64,000 nucleotides of DNA from Verrucomicrobium sp. (GTDB lineage: Bacteria > Verrucomicrobiota > Verrucomicrobiia > Methylacidiphilales > UBA1321): the NCBI GenBank assembly GCA_017849585.1, contig JAFIGT010000019.1, positions 1 through 64,000 of the forward strand, read 5' to 3'. Positions 18,046-28,603 of the stretch are shown here, piece after piece. The number at the start of each line of letters is the position of its first letter. Positions within the stretch are counted from its first letter, which is position 1. The translations under genes were made by a program, and so were the position numbers. The notes below the pieces were generated by a model. It worked only from the letters and a program-made list of their open reading frames with translations, was not told the DNA's origin and made no database searches.

Positions 18046-18390
18046 GCCGCGAAGCTACGAATAATAATGATCAATCGCAAGCTGCTTATGATACTAATTA
18101 ATAAGCCTATTAATATTTTTAATTATATAGGAACACGAAGGACCACAAATTTTGGTCTATATCTCGATCCTTCGATGAAGTGGAAGGCAGCACAGCGTTC
18201 AGCAGTTCGAACGCGAGACTACGGAGTTCATACCTCACAGATCCTTCTAGCCCGGAGGGTTGTGAGTTTTATGTTCTTTGGGCTACGCTGTCCTCGACAG
18301 CCAAGACCACTAACGGGTATTGGCTGTCTTCGGTTACTCGCTCCATGTCCCATTCGGGACAATGCGATGGCCTGTGACTGTCAACAGAGC
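18046..18390. other. Intergenic region upstream of the autotransporter
   Basis: 345 bases with no convincing gene. Bases 18060-18130 are strongly AT-rich and probably hold the promoter of the leftward autotransporter gene. A small hairpin (TGTCCC-attc-GGGACA) lies near 18347-18362, next to the 3' end of the transporter gene. A short plus-strand open frame here has no recognisable domain and is not called. Confidence 0.5.
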
Positions 18391-20146
18391 TTAGTAACTT
18401 AACACCAAGCCCAAGTTCGCACGCGAGCCGCGATGCTCATCCAAGCTTTGTGCGTGCAACTGCCAGCCGTAATCAAAACGGAGGTTCATGTAGGTATTAA
18501 TGGAGTAACGAACTCCGACACCCACGCTCGCAAGACTTGTCGTAGAGGTTTCACCCGCCTGCAAATTCACATTGTTTACCTGGCTATAATCCCAGAAAGT
18601 GAGGAATTGGAGTTGATCCGCCATGGCCTTGGATGCCGTCTCGGAGAACAAGGCCGCAAGGCTCACGGCAGGCGTGCGCAATTCCGTGGTAAAGAGGAAA
18701 CCCTCGTCACCCGTCACGGCGTTCATGTCGTAACCACGATTATTCAGGTAGCCACCCGCCGCCAACTGTTCACTACTGAGGAGATTGCCGTTGGACGTCT
18801 GTACGGTACCGCGCAGAATCCAAGAAAAATCCCACGGCAAGCGCGTGTTGCGCTCGGCAATAAAAGTCTCATATGCGTACTCTGCCTGCGCGCCAAAGCG
18901 TTGCGACTGAAATTCCGCGATGTGATTATTATCGGTGAGATTACCCGGGCTGTAGGTCACTGTAAGTCCCAGCGAAGTCGCGCCGAGCGGATCATTCAGC
19001 GTGGTCTTGTAGCCTGCCACCCATTGAACGACGTCAGTGGTTGTATTGAAGACGGTGTCTCCACCAAAACCGAGATTATTATTGCTCTGCTTGAAGTCGA
19101 ATCCAGCAGAGAAACTCTGCCGCCACTTGCCAATCCCATCGACGTTCACCACGCCGAGCGGAATTTCGTAGCGGGTGCTGGCCTGCCAGCTAATACCGTT
19201 GAGTTGTATGACGCCCCCGGTCTCGGCCTTCGATTCGGCATAGCTTCCGAAGAAAGTCAGATTGTGGCGCCATGGCAGCGGAATGATGTAGCTGCCGGCA
19301 TGGCCACGCACGCTGTTAAAGTCGCCGCTGGTGGTGTACTGGTAATTGAGTTGCTGGCTGGTACCGAAAAGATTGCCGTAATTGAAGCCCGTCAAATAAC
19401 GATCATAGCCCGTTACGCGATCGCCGCTATCTTCGTAGCCTGTGTAAACCCGCAATGGGAAGCGATCCTTCACCTTCAATTCCAAATCGGTATCCCCCCA
19501 ATCCCGCTCCGGGAGAGAAAAAGAGGTTGGCCGAACGGAACGGATTCTGATTGATCCAGTCGAGATCCGACTGCAGGCGCGAGGCACGCATCGTCTCACC
19601 CGGTTTGGCGCGCAAATCATCCGTCAAGATACTGTTGGAGAACCAACGATTACCGCTGACACTGACCTGCCCGACTTTGCCTTCAAGAATGACCACCTGC
19701 ACCACCCCATTGGTGATATCCTGTTCCGGTACGATCACATCCACCACAGGCCGGTCATGATCCCGGTAATATAGCACCGTCTTCGCAATCAGATCGTCCA
19801 GTTGTCCCTTGGTAAATTTTTTACCTAGATAACCGGACGCTAATTTGCGGTAGGCTTCCGCGTCGGGAATATTGACCGCCGAAAGCTCGACTCCGTCTTT
19901 GATCTTGGCGCCTTCCGGCTTCACATCATTCGGTGTGGGCAGAAAAACGAGCCCCTTTAAGGAGTCGAGTAACAAGGTATCTGCACCCGGGCCGGAAGTC
20001 AGTTTCGGTTCAGGCTGCGAAACGGTTCCACCGGGTGTACGTGCCGGCTCTTTGGGGGACAGGCGTTGGTAATCCTGTGCCCGTACAGTCGACAGCAGCA
20101 CAGCCGTCACAACCAAAACCACACTTAATCTGCTCATTGCGTTCAT
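18391..20146 (-). pseudogene. TpsB/FhaC-type two-partner secretion transporter, frameshifted
   Basis: Residues 1-213 (from ATG 20146) give a signal peptide, a Pro-rich linker and POTRA domains (Y-R-D-H-D-R-P-V-V-D-V-I-V-P-E-Q-D-I and L-E-G-K-V-G-Q-V-S-V-S-G-N-R-W-F-S). A run of six G (C at 19494-19499) then breaks the frame. With five G it continues A-G-L-G-D-T-D-L-E-L-K-V-K-D-R into a ShlB/FhaC beta-barrel that ends at L-S-Y (18391). The corrected protein would be about 580 residues, normal for TpsB. It would export the large TpsA protein encoded just upstream. Either the export route is dead, or this is a sequencing error or phase-variable tract. Confidence 0.87.
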
Positions 20147-20162
20147 GATTCTCTCATTCCAA

Positions 20163-23100
20163 TTATAAATCCCAACTTGATCCTGCCGCGATCATTCCAG
20201 GTATATTACGACCACCCGTACCATTGCGGAAAAAGATCATCACACCACCCGGCCCAGCATAGCGCGCATCAAGTAGCTGCTGATAGACATAATTGGAACG
20301 ATCAAAATTATCAAATGAATTCATAAATTCTTCAAAAGTAGCTCGAAGCGCTGGATCAAGCGGAGGCACCGGTATAGGGGGGGCATAGGGCAATGGATTG
20401 ATCGGCAATGTTTGCCACGCCAGGAAAGGATAGCCGTCGTTTTTGCCATCGTTTCCGACAATGTAGTGCGACCAGACCGTCGTGAAATTCCAGCCAACGC
20501 CTGTGTAGAGTGACAATTCGCGCATCTGCAAGGTGTACTTACCAATCCCGGCCGCGCTGCTAAAGAGACCACTGGTATTCATATCCCAGAAGCTGTCGGT
20601 CGTGGTACCACCCAATTGCTGGCCGACCAAGCCGCCCACATTCGTCGTACCGGTTACCTTGCCCGTGCTGAAGGTGCGCGCAATTGTGCTATTATTTCCA
20701 CCCACCAAACCACCTACCTGAGACACTCCGGTTACTAAGCCACGGCTGTAGCTATCTTGAATCGTTCCAAAATTACGGCCTACCAAGCCGCCCACAAACT
20801 GGGCACCATTGACGCTGCCTGTACTGACGCTCTGGTCGACGATGGCTCCTACGTCAACGATACCGACCAAACCGCCCACTTTGTTAACCACATTACCTGA
20901 AACAATGTTTCCGCTCGCCTCAGACTGATAGACAGTCGACGTGCCCGTCAGGAATCCGACGAGTCCGCCCACGTTCTCAAATCCATCCCCAACCGTTACA
21001 GTCGCCGAAGAGGAGATATTGCGAATCTGAGCAATCGCTGCATGGCCAACTGCGCCACCCACGCTGGTCCCATTCGCCAACCCCACCACATCACCCGAGC
21101 CATGGCTGCCTGACAGGGTGCTGGAGCTAAGAGATCCAACCAGGCCACCCACCGAATGCTTGCCAGTCACCGTACCCGTATTGAGACCCTGAGTCAGAGC
21201 GCTCAAATCGAGAAGCCCCGCGAGACCGCCCACCGCGGTGGAAGTCCCCGTGATCGCCGCAGAATTTGTCACACGCGTGATCGTCGTACCCCAACCTGCG
21301 CCGACAATACCGCCCATGTAGCTGGTACCAAAGATCTGCCCATCATTACGACTATCCAAGATCGAACTGTTCGTGCTCGCACCCGCAATACCGGCGACAT
21401 ACTGGCTGCCTGTAATCGTAGCCGTTGCCTCGTTGATGCTGTTACTGATCGTGCCTTGCGTAATCGCTCCGGCAATGCCGCCTACAAAGGAGGTGCCTGA
21501 GACCACCCCGCTATTGGTCGCATTTTGCACCACATCATTAGCGCTGGAACCAAGGATACCGCCGATTGTGGAACCGCCGGCTATGGCGCCCGTATTGATC
21601 ACGCGCAAGACCGTGCTGCTACTACCGACGCCGAGGATGCCGCCGACAAAGTTGGTACCGTTTACCGCCGCCGCATTGGAGCTGTCGAGAATCCAACCGT
21701 AATCACTTTGACCAACCAGACCGCCCACGATCTGACCGCCCGTGACAGTCGCTGTCGCAGTATTAAAGCTGCCGCTCACCGTGCTGTTCGGATTGGAACC
21801 AACCAAACCGCCGATGCGTGAGCCCGTGCCGATAACCAAACCACTGTTGGTGCTGCCGGTCAGATAGGAACTCACGTAGTTCACCCCAACCAGACCACCC
21901 ACATCCGACACGCCGCTGACCGTTCCCGTATTGACGCTGCCGCTGATCGTGCTCGTCGCATTCCAAGCCGTGAGGCCACCCGCGTAACTCCCCGTCGCGG
22001 TAACCGTACCGGAATTCGTGCTACCCGTTATCGAGCTGTTCATGCCGTTGCGACCGACCAAACCGCCGACAAAGTAGTTACCACTGACCGTCGTCGTGTT
22101 CACGCTGCCCGAGACGCGGCTCGTTTCGCTGGAACCAACCAAGCCGCCGGAGTAGCTCGCGGTGCCGGAGACCAAACCGTTATTCGTGCTGGTGAGAATA
22201 TCAGACTGGGACAAACGTCCCGCGAGACCGCCCACATAATTCGCACCGCTCACCGTGCTGGCATTCACCACGCCGCTCAGCGTACCGTTTACTAATTCGC
22301 CGACCACGCCGCCGACAAACAACGGACCGCTCACGCTCGCGCTGGCCGTGGAATTGCTGATAGTCCCCTTCTCAAAGTAACCTGCCAACCCACCCACATC
22401 GCTCGTCGAGGCAGAGGCCGCCCCGGTCGCGCTGGAGTTGCTAATATTCGACAGCGACGACCAGCCCACAATGCCACCGACGTAGACCACGCCGCTGACC
22501 GTCGCTGAGCTCGCGCTATTGATGATGGAACTCAATGAGCTCTGTCCCACCAGTCCACCAATACCGGAGTTACTGCCCTGCACCGTGCCGGAAGCTGTCG
22601 AATTCCGGAGAGTCGATTGCGAGGCAAAGCCGACCAGCCCACCGATGGAATTAATGCCGCGCACGTCACCTGTCGAAACGCTGTCACTGATCGTGCTCGT
22701 CATGAAAACACCGACTAGACCGCCGATGTTGCTGCCAGTCGTTCCCGTCACGGAACCGGCATTGGTACTATTAAGAATCGAGCTCGACGTCATGCGCCCC
22801 GCCAGACCGCCCAGTTGCGCCACACCAACCACCGTACCGTTATTCACCACACCGCTGAGCGTACCGGAAACGAGATTGCCCACGATACCGCCGATCTGCC
22901 GCGACGCACTTATGGTGCCGCCAAAGGTGGAATTACTGATTGTTCCCTGCTCAAAATAACCGGCCAAGCCGCCGCTCTGCGTCGATGCGCCGGTGATCGT
23001 GCTGCTCGCGCTCGACCCAGTAATGGTCGTCTGCGTCGCCCAACCCACGAGACCGCCCGTATAAATCACACCGCTGACCGTTGCATTACTGTAGACCCCG

Positions 23101-26100
23101 CTCATCGAGCTCAGCCAGATCGAACCCACAATGCCGCTCACCCCGGAAGAACCCGACACCGTGCCAGTAGACCGTGAATTCAGAATCGCCGATTGATACG
23201 CATAGCCCGAAATACCACCGATATTGTTCGTTCCCGAGATTGTCCCGGTCGAAAGGCTATTGCTGATGGTCGTTTGATAAACCGCGCCAGCCACGCCACC
23301 CGTGAGACTTCCACCCGTCACCGAATCCCGATTCGCACTGCCATCTATCGTACCGCCACCCATGTAACCGACTACGCCCCCGATATAATCTGCCGTCCCC
23401 AAAACAGGACCGGCATTGGTGCTCCCCAAAATCTGCCCCCCGATGCTGCGCCCCACGATACCGCCCACATTATTCACGCCGCTCACTGTCGCGGTGTTCC
23501 TGCTGCCATTGATCGTTCCGCCTTCATTCCAACCAACGATACCGCCGACAAACGCACCACTCGCGGTCACCGTCATCAGATTATCGCTGTTGGTAATCGT
23601 ACCCGCATTATATCCGGCAATGCCGCCTGTGTAGCTGCCACCGGTGACGACACCCTGATTATTGCTGCCGCGGATCACACCCGTCGTGTCATTATAGGCC
23701 ACCAAACCGGAAATGTACGCACCCGAGCCGGTAATCGAGCCCGTATTCGAACTGGTACGGACCGAGCCGCTATTGTAGGCCGCAATGCCGCCGACTGAGC
23801 CCGTTGCGGACACCGATCCGCCATTTGTGCTATCCAAAATCGTCCCAGTGTTGGTTGCAACCAAGCCCGCAATGAACGCGCTGCCGGTAATCGCGCCCAA
23901 ATTGACAGACGTATTCACCAAGGCGCTATTGTGGCCGGCAATGCCGCCCACATAGTATAGTCCGCTCACCGTTCCGCTATTGAAACTCTGGTAAATCGAA
24001 ATCGATCCGGAATCATTCCAACCGACAATCCCGCCCGCGTAACTCCCGGACGCTTGAACGCCTCCGCTGTTGGTAACATCATGGATGACGCCCCCGTTCG
24101 TATTCATTCCCGCCACACCAGCGACATAGCTCACACCCGAAACAGTACTGGTGTTTTCACTAAACTGAATCCTTCCATCGTTGTTATATCCCACCAAACC
24201 ACCCGCGTAGCTGCCTGTCGCGGTTACCTGATCGTTGTTGGTGCTGCGCTTCACAACGGCTGTATTATAGCCGACCAAGCCCCCGACATACGTCCGTCCC
24301 GAAATCGCCCCGGCATTGGTGCTCTGGTCAATGGTTCCGCTATTCGTATTCAACCCCGCGATACCACCCACAAAATCCACCCCCACCACGTTATCGTTGC
24401 TACGGCTCTTGGAAATGGTGCTCTGGTCATTCACGCCAGCCACGCCGCCAGTGAAACTGCCCGTCCCAGTCACCTTGCCTGTATTGCGACTGTCCGTAAT
24501 CTGTGCCGAATTGACATTCGCTCCCGCCACGCCGCCAACGTAATTCACACCAAAAACCCGCGCTGTATTGCGGCTGTCCGAGATTGTGCTGCCATGATTC
24601 ACACCGACCAAGCCGCCGGTGTAACTGCCCGTGCCAGTCACCCGAGCGCTGTTGGTGCTGGTTTGCAGCGAGGCGCTGTTCGTTTGAATGCCTACGATGC
24701 CACCCACATAATGGACACCGCTTACGGTACCGTCGTTCAGGGCGTTACTGAGTGTACCGGAGTTAAGTCCGGCAATGCCGCCCGTATAGCTACCACCCGA
24801 AATGCTTCCAGAGTTGCTCGCATTGAAAAGATAGCCGGTCGAGCTATTGTAGGCCGCGATACCCGCAATGTAAGCACCGCCGCCCGCGACCGTACCCGTG
24901 TTGCCTACATTCGAAATCGTTCCGGTATTGGACGCCGTGATTCCGGCCACCAACCCCGCACCAGTGATGGACCCAGCGTTTCTACTGATATTAATGACCC
25001 CGCTATTGGAACCAGCAATACCCGCGATCAGGGTGCTACCGCTGACAATGCCTTGATTGTACGCAGAGGAAATCTGTCCATCGTTCACGCCAGCAATACC
25101 GCCTCCCAGCGATACAGCGGTGATCAGCCCCTGGTTGGACGCCGTAGTGAGGGAAGCCCCGCTGGAGTTTTGCGCGACAATGCCACCGATCCGGCTCAAG
25201 CCCGTGACGGCCCCGTAATTAGCGACGGAGAGAAGACTGCCGCCACTGTTATTGATACCAACGATACCCGCAACATAAGAGGAATTGGTCGCAGCGACCG
25301 CGCCGGAATTCGAGCTATCCTGAATGGTGTTGTTATTCATCCCCGCAAGGCCGCCAACGTTCTGCGTACCGCCAAGGCCAGTGATGCTCCCACCGTTTAC
25401 GCTGTAGCGGATCAACGTTCCACTGTTCATGCCCGCCAGACCGCCAATATAGGTGGAACCGGTCGCGGTTACCGATGCCATATTGGAATTGGCTTGGAAT
25501 TGGGAGTTGACCAATGCCCCCACGATTCCCCCGACAAAGAGCGAATTTGTAACATGGACCTGGCCGATGTTCAGGCTCGCCGTCACCGTGCCTCCGGAAC
25601 TCCACCCCGCAATGCCACCCACGCGCATCGAATCGCTCACCGTGACCCGCGCCCAATTCGTGCCATACCGAATCGTACCGGCATTGTAACCGGCAATACC
25701 ACCCACGTTCTGCAAATTCGAACCGCTCACCGTGCCGGTGCTCGTATTCGAGCTATTCTCAATCAGGCCATAATTATCACCCGCGATACCGCCCAGCGCT
25801 TGCCCTGTCGCCGTCACCGCCGCGCTGTTCGTGCTGCTGAAAATACTGGCCCCACCCGCGTTATTGCCACCGACCAGACCACCGACGCGGGACGCACCGG
25901 ACACCGTTCCGCTTGTCACGGATGAACTACTGATCGTGCCGCTGTTGAAGCCCGCCAACGCTCCCGTATAGGAAGCACCCGCAATTGAGACATTGGAAAG
26001 AATCACGTTGGACACCGTCCCATTCACGGCACCGAACAAGCCCACAAAGGAGGTGCTGGTCCGCGCGATTTTCAACCCACTGATCTCCTTGTATCCGCCA

Positions 26101-27644
26101 TTAAACGAACCCGTGTAATTCCCGCCATTGGTGCCGATCGGCACGAAGCCCGCGCCCGAATTCCAATTCGCCGTGCCGGAAGCGTTGATATTATTCCCCA
26201 CGAGATAGGAGAAGGTCAGCGGCGAATAGGCCACGCCCTGCAATCCGTACACATCGGTTAAAATGTACGGCGTGCCCGTCGTGCCGTTTCCACCCGTCGC
26301 GCGCAGGAATTGGGCACCGGCCGCAATCATGAAATTGTTCGCCGAGAACGCCGGCAGCGCCGCGCTCACTTGATACCATCGACCTTGGGTCAAATTGAAA
26401 GTACCCACCGTAACGGAGCCATTTACCCCGGTCGTGATCGACTGCGCCTGATTGGCCGCGGACAAATTGAGAATGCCGTTCGCACCATTGATGGCCGCGT
26501 TGATATAGATATTATTAGCAGCCGTCAGCGTCAAAGTCCCCGCACCAGCCCACGATACGTCCACAGACACGGTGATATCTCCCGCCCCACCCGTACCAAT
26601 ATTCGTATCAATCGCTACGAGGCTGCCACCATTCAACGTCGTCACAAAGCCGCCCACGTTGCCCGCATCGATTGTGAAATCGACCGGATCAATCAGCCAG
26701 AAACCGCCCGCGCCCACATCGATCAGACCACCCTGCAATTCCACCTGCGTGCCGCTGGTTTCAACAAAGCCGCCTGTTCCATCGCTCTTGCGCGTGGTCA
26801 ACGTGCCCGTATTCTTCATCGTTCCGCCATCGGAATAAAGTTTGATGCGACCACCGACATTGTTGACTCCCGTGGCGCGAATGGTGCCGCCATTATTGAT
26901 CGCCAGTGCATACGCATTACCGCCCGCCGCTTTGAGTTCAGCCTGCGCAGCGCGAATCGCCCCAAGGTTATTCACCGCGCCGTTCGATCCAGTGGCCACA
27001 AAGAGCCGATCATCGCCCTCTTGCTGCAGCACCACATCATGACCGCCCGCGAGCCCCACCACGCCCTGCTCGGCAGTGATCGTGCCTTCGTTGCTAACCT
27101 GGCCCGCGATCAAATAAACATTGCCGCCGAGGGCGTTGATCTGGCCTTGATTCACCACCGAGGCGCTCGATGTCCCAATAAAGCGCAAGCTGCCACCACC
27201 CATGAACTGGGCGTTGTCCACATCCAAAGTGGATGCCGTGAAAGAACCTGCATTAACAACGCCACTCGGCCCGATTAAGACCCCGTTCGGATTGATCAGG
27301 TAGACCTGACCATTGGCCTGTAATGTGCCGTAAATAGCCGAAAGATTACCACCCACCACACGATTCAACACCGCGCTGTTTGCATCGGGTTGCAAAAACT
27401 TCGTCAATTCGCCGTGGCCAATCGAGAAATCCTGCCAATTAATGATCGCCCGCGAACTCCCCTGCGTAACGGTCACGGTACTGCCGCTTGTCTGAATCGA
27501 CGCACTGCCCGCAATAATTTCCCCACCCGTCGGATTCGCCAACACGAGCGCCGGGCTCAATTGCCAAACAAAAACCAGAAAAGTCAAAATTCCATGCGCA
27601 ACACGCTGCTCCCAAGTCAAATGATGTCGAATACTTGATGCCAT
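20163..27644 (-). CDS. Giant TpsA exoprotein with GLUG repeats
   Basis: 2,493 residues from ATG 27644, preceded by GAGGAGAGA; a TTG six codons upstream is part of this ribosome site. An extended signal peptide ends near A-L-V-L-A-N. It is followed by a filamentous-haemagglutinin-type TPS secretion domain (I-I-N-W-Q-D-F-S-I-G, V-Y-L-I-N-P-N-G-V-L-I-G-P-S-G-V-V). Residues about 515-2340 are an array of degenerate repeats of about 30-36 residues with the GLUG core (V-G-G-L-V-G/A-N, then G-x-I-x-x-S). The C-terminal ~150 residues are non-repetitive. It is predicted to be a secreted or surface beta-helix adhesin exported by the downstream TpsB. Confidence 0.93.
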   Translation of the reverse strand: MASSIRHHLTWEQRVAHGILTFLVFVWQLSPALVLANPTGGEIIAGSASIQTSGSTVTVTQGSSRAIINWQDFSIGHGELTKFLQPDANSAVLNRVVGGNLSAIYGTLQANGQVYLINPNGVLIGPSGVVNAGSFTASTLDVDNAQFMGGGSLRFIGTSSASVVNQGQINALGGNVYLIAGQVSNEGTITAEQGVVGLAGGHDVVLQQEGDDRLFVATGSNGAVNNLGAIRAAQAELKAAGGNAYALAINNGGTIRATGVNNVGGRIKLYSDGGTMKNTGTLTTRKSDGTGGFVETSGTQVELQGGLIDVGAGGFWLIDPVDFTIDAGNVGGFVTTLNGGSLVAIDTNIGTGGAGDITVSVDVSWAGAGTLTLTAANNIYINAAINGANGILNLSAANQAQSITTGVNGSVTVGTFNLTQGRWYQVSAALPAFSANNFMIAAGAQFLRATGGNGTTGTPYILTDVYGLQGVAYSPLTFSYLVGNNINASGTANWNSGAGFVPIGTNGGNYTGSFNGGYKEISGLKIARTSTSFVGLFGAVNGTVSNVILSNVSIAGASYTGALAGFNSGTISSSSVTSGTVSGASRVGGLVGGNNAGGASIFSSTNSAAVTATGQALGGIAGDNYGLIENSSNTSTGTVSGSNLQNVGGIAGYNAGTIRYGTNWARVTVSDSMRVGGIAGWSSGGTVTASLNIGQVHVTNSLFVGGIVGALVNSQFQANSNMASVTATGSTYIGGLAGMNSGTLIRYSVNGGSITGLGGTQNVGGLAGMNNNTIQDSSNSGAVAATNSSYVAGIVGINNSGGSLLSVANYGAVTGLSRIGGIVAQNSSGASLTTASNQGLITAVSLGGGIAGVNDGQISSAYNQGIVSGSTLIAGIAGSNSGVINISRNAGSITGAGLVAGITASNTGTISNVGNTGTVAGGGAYIAGIAAYNSSTGYLFNASNSGSISGGSYTGGIAGLNSGTLSNALNDGTVSGVHYVGGIVGIQTNSASLQTSTNSARVTGTGSYTGGLVGVNHGSTISDSRNTARVFGVNYVGGVAGANVNSAQITDSRNTGKVTGTGSFTGGVAGVNDQSTISKSRSNDNVVGVDFVGGIAGLNTNSGTIDQSTNAGAISGRTYVGGLVGYNTAVVKRSTNNDQVTATGSYAGGLVGYNNDGRIQFSENTSTVSGVSYVAGVAGMNTNGGVIHDVTNSGGVQASGSYAGGIVGWNDSGSISIYQSFNSGTVSGLYYVGGIAGHNSALVNTSVNLGAITGSAFIAGLVATNTGTILDSTNGGSVSATGSVGGIAAYNSGSVRTSSNTGSITGSGAYISGLVAYNDTTGVIRGSNNQGVVTGGSYTGGIAGYNAGTITNSDNLMTVTASGAFVGGIVGWNEGGTINGSRNTATVSGVNNVGGIVGRSIGGQILGSTNAGPVLGTADYIGGVVGYMGGGTIDGSANRDSVTGGSLTGGVAGAVYQTTISNSLSTGTISGTNNIGGISGYAYQSAILNSRSTGTVSGSSGVSGIVGSIWLSSMSGVYSNATVSGVIYTGGLVGWATQTTITGSSASSTITGASTQSGGLAGYFEQGTISNSTFGGTISASRQIGGIVGNLVSGTLSGVVNNGTVVGVAQLGGLAGRMTSSSILNSTNAGSVTGTTGSNIGGLVGVFMTSTISDSVSTGDVRGINSIGGLVGFASQSTLRNSTASGTVQGSNSGIGGLVGQSSLSSIINSASSATVSGVVYVGGIVGWSSLSNISNSSATGAASASTSDVGGLAGYFEKGTISNSTASASVSGPLFVGGVVGELVNGTLSGVVNASTVSGANYVGGLAGRLSQSDILTSTNNGLVSGTASYSGGLVGSSETSRVSGSVNTTTVSGNYFVGGLVGRNGMNSSITGSTNSGTVTATGSYAGGLTAWNATSTISGSVNTGTVSGVSDVGGLVGVNYVSSYLTGSTNSGLVIGTGSRIGGLVGSNPNSTVSGSFNTATATVTGGQIVGGLVGQSDYGWILDSSNAAAVNGTNFVGGILGVGSSSTVLRVINTGAIAGGSTIGGILGSSANDVVQNATNSGVVSGTSFVGGIAGAITQGTISNSINEATATITGSQYVAGIAGASTNSSILDSRNDGQIFGTSYMGGIVGAGWGTTITRVTNSAAITGTSTAVGGLAGLLDLSALTQGLNTGTVTGKHSVGGLVGSLSSSTLSGSHGSGDVVGLANGTSVGGAVGHAAIAQIRNISSSATVTVGDGFENVGGLVGFLTGTSTVYQSEASGNIVSGNVVNKVGGLVGIVDVGAIVDQSVSTGSVNGAQFVGGLVGRNFGTIQDSYSRGLVTGVSQVGGLVGGNNSTIARTFSTGKVTGTTNVGGLVGQQLGGTTTDSFWDMNTSGLFSSAAGIGKYTLQMRELSLYTGVGWNFTTVWSHYIVGNDGKNDGYPFLAWQTLPINPLPYAPPIPVPPLDPALRATFEEFMNSFDNFDRSNYVYQQLLDARYAGPGGVMIFFRNGTGGRNIPGMIAAGSSWDL
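20620..26110 (-). repeat. Tandem degenerate GLUG-motif repeat array within TpsA
   Basis: About 5.5 kb encodes dozens of units (around fifty by spacing) of 30-36 residues, each built as V-x-G-x-x-x-V-G-G-[IL]-V/A-G-x-N-x-G-x-I-x-x-S. Adjacent units differ in sequence but keep the glycine pattern. Some longer blocks recur with the same internal order, for example units with a gap-free 'S-T-N-x-G-x-V-x-G-T' near 24400-24700 and near 21800-22200. The array stays in one frame throughout. Confidence 0.85.
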
Positions 27645-27880
27645 GGCTGATTCTCTCCTCAATTTGTACAGCGGTTGTCATTTAACCCTGTCAAAAGACG
27701 CAGCGACATTATACTTGAGAGAACAACGCGCAAGCCTTTGATACGCAGTATCTTAAATTATTAGAAAGCCAGATATCGAGCAAACTTACTAGCAGCAAAT
27801 CTAATGCACTACAGATATAAGAAGCGAGTAGCAGAGATGGGACTCTCTTTTGGGAACTGGTAACACGTTCCCGAAATAGA

Positions 27881-27917
27881 AAAGCGCCCCACCGTGGCTG
27901 ACACAGTGGGGCGCTTT
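27881..27917 (-). terminator. Rho-independent terminator after the small exported protein
   Basis: AAAGCGCCCCAC (27881-27892) and GTGGGGCGCTTT (27906-27917) form a perfect 12-bp stem with a 13-base loop. On the minus strand it is followed by a TTTTC-TATTT tract. It lies 14 bases past the stop of the gene at 27932-28393. Confidence 0.85.
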
Positions 27918-27931
27918 GTGAAAAGGAGTAA

Positions 27932-28393
27932 TTATCGTGCTGAGGTGTCGGTCGTCGCAACGGAGATCGGTGCCGTCGGCTTTGCCTTGGCGACCTTTTC
28001 CTTGTAGCGAGCCGGATCGGCTACCAATAAAGTGCGACCGTTCACATGCACGACGCCAACGGCCCGGGTGACGCCCTGAGTATTGATGGCCAGTGCGTAC
28101 ACATTTCCGTTAGCCGCAGCTAATTTCTCCGCCGAACCGGGTGTATTCGCGACATAAATACCGCTTTCACCCGTTTTAAAGGGAAGGGTAGCCGTGTCTT
28201 TGAGAGTCTTGCTGCTCTTCTCCACCACCACGGTAGCGTGGGGACGAGAGGAGGGAGCGGTGACCTTCTTGGAGGTGGGCGCTGGTTCGGCGTGCAACAG
28301 GGGCATGGCCATCAGACCAAAGCCAAGAGTCAGGGCCGAAGTGTAGGTGAAGAAACGACGGTGAGTACGGTAGGTGAGCGATTGGGTTTTCAT
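27932..28393 (-). CDS. Small exported protein with a TpsA-like segment
   Basis: 153 residues. The signal peptide is M-K-T-Q-S-L-T-Y-R-T-H-R-R...L-T-L-G-F-G-L-M-A-M-P-L-L-H-A. A basic, Ser/Thr-rich linker is followed by N-G-N-V-Y-A-L-A-I-N-T-Q-G-V-T-R-A-V-G-V, which closely resembles G-N-A-Y-A-L-A-I-N-N-G-G-T-I-R-A-T-G-V in the neighbouring TpsA (about 26880-26940). The DNA is also alike there. It is monocistronic with its own terminator, upstream of tpsA on the same strand. Function unknown; it could be a miniature derivative or accessory protein of the TpsA system. Confidence 0.75.
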   Translation of the reverse strand: MKTQSLTYRTHRRFFTYTSALTLGFGLMAMPLLHAEPAPTSKKVTAPSSRPHATVVVEKSSKTLKDTATLPFKTGESGIYVANTPGSAEKLAAANGNVYALAINTQGVTRAVGVVHVNGRTLLVADPARYKEKVAKAKPTAPISVATTDTSAR

Positions 28394-28603
28394 AGCATCC
28401 TTGCTTTTTTAACCTTTTCGACCACGCGCCAAGGAACGTTAGGAAATCTTTCAAAGAAGAAAATAATTCCTACTACTTTCCCGCACCGACCGGCACAGCC
28501 ATTTCAATCCGCATCCGTACTGTTACCGGACAGTAAAAAGACGTTGGTTGGCCTTTTCAGACCCCCAAAGAGTAGCGAACAACCAGCTACCTTTTTTGTG
28601 GAG

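Noticed and set aside
18180-18377. 65-codon plus-strand open frame next to TpsB
   Set aside because: No supporting start signal and no recognised family; most likely chance.
24054-25925. 623-codon plus-strand open frame, plus many others, opposite the TpsA gene
   Set aside because: Produced by the repetitive Gly/Ser/Thr codons of tpsA on the other strand. No ribosome site or domain, and the minus-strand frame shows GLUG periodicity.
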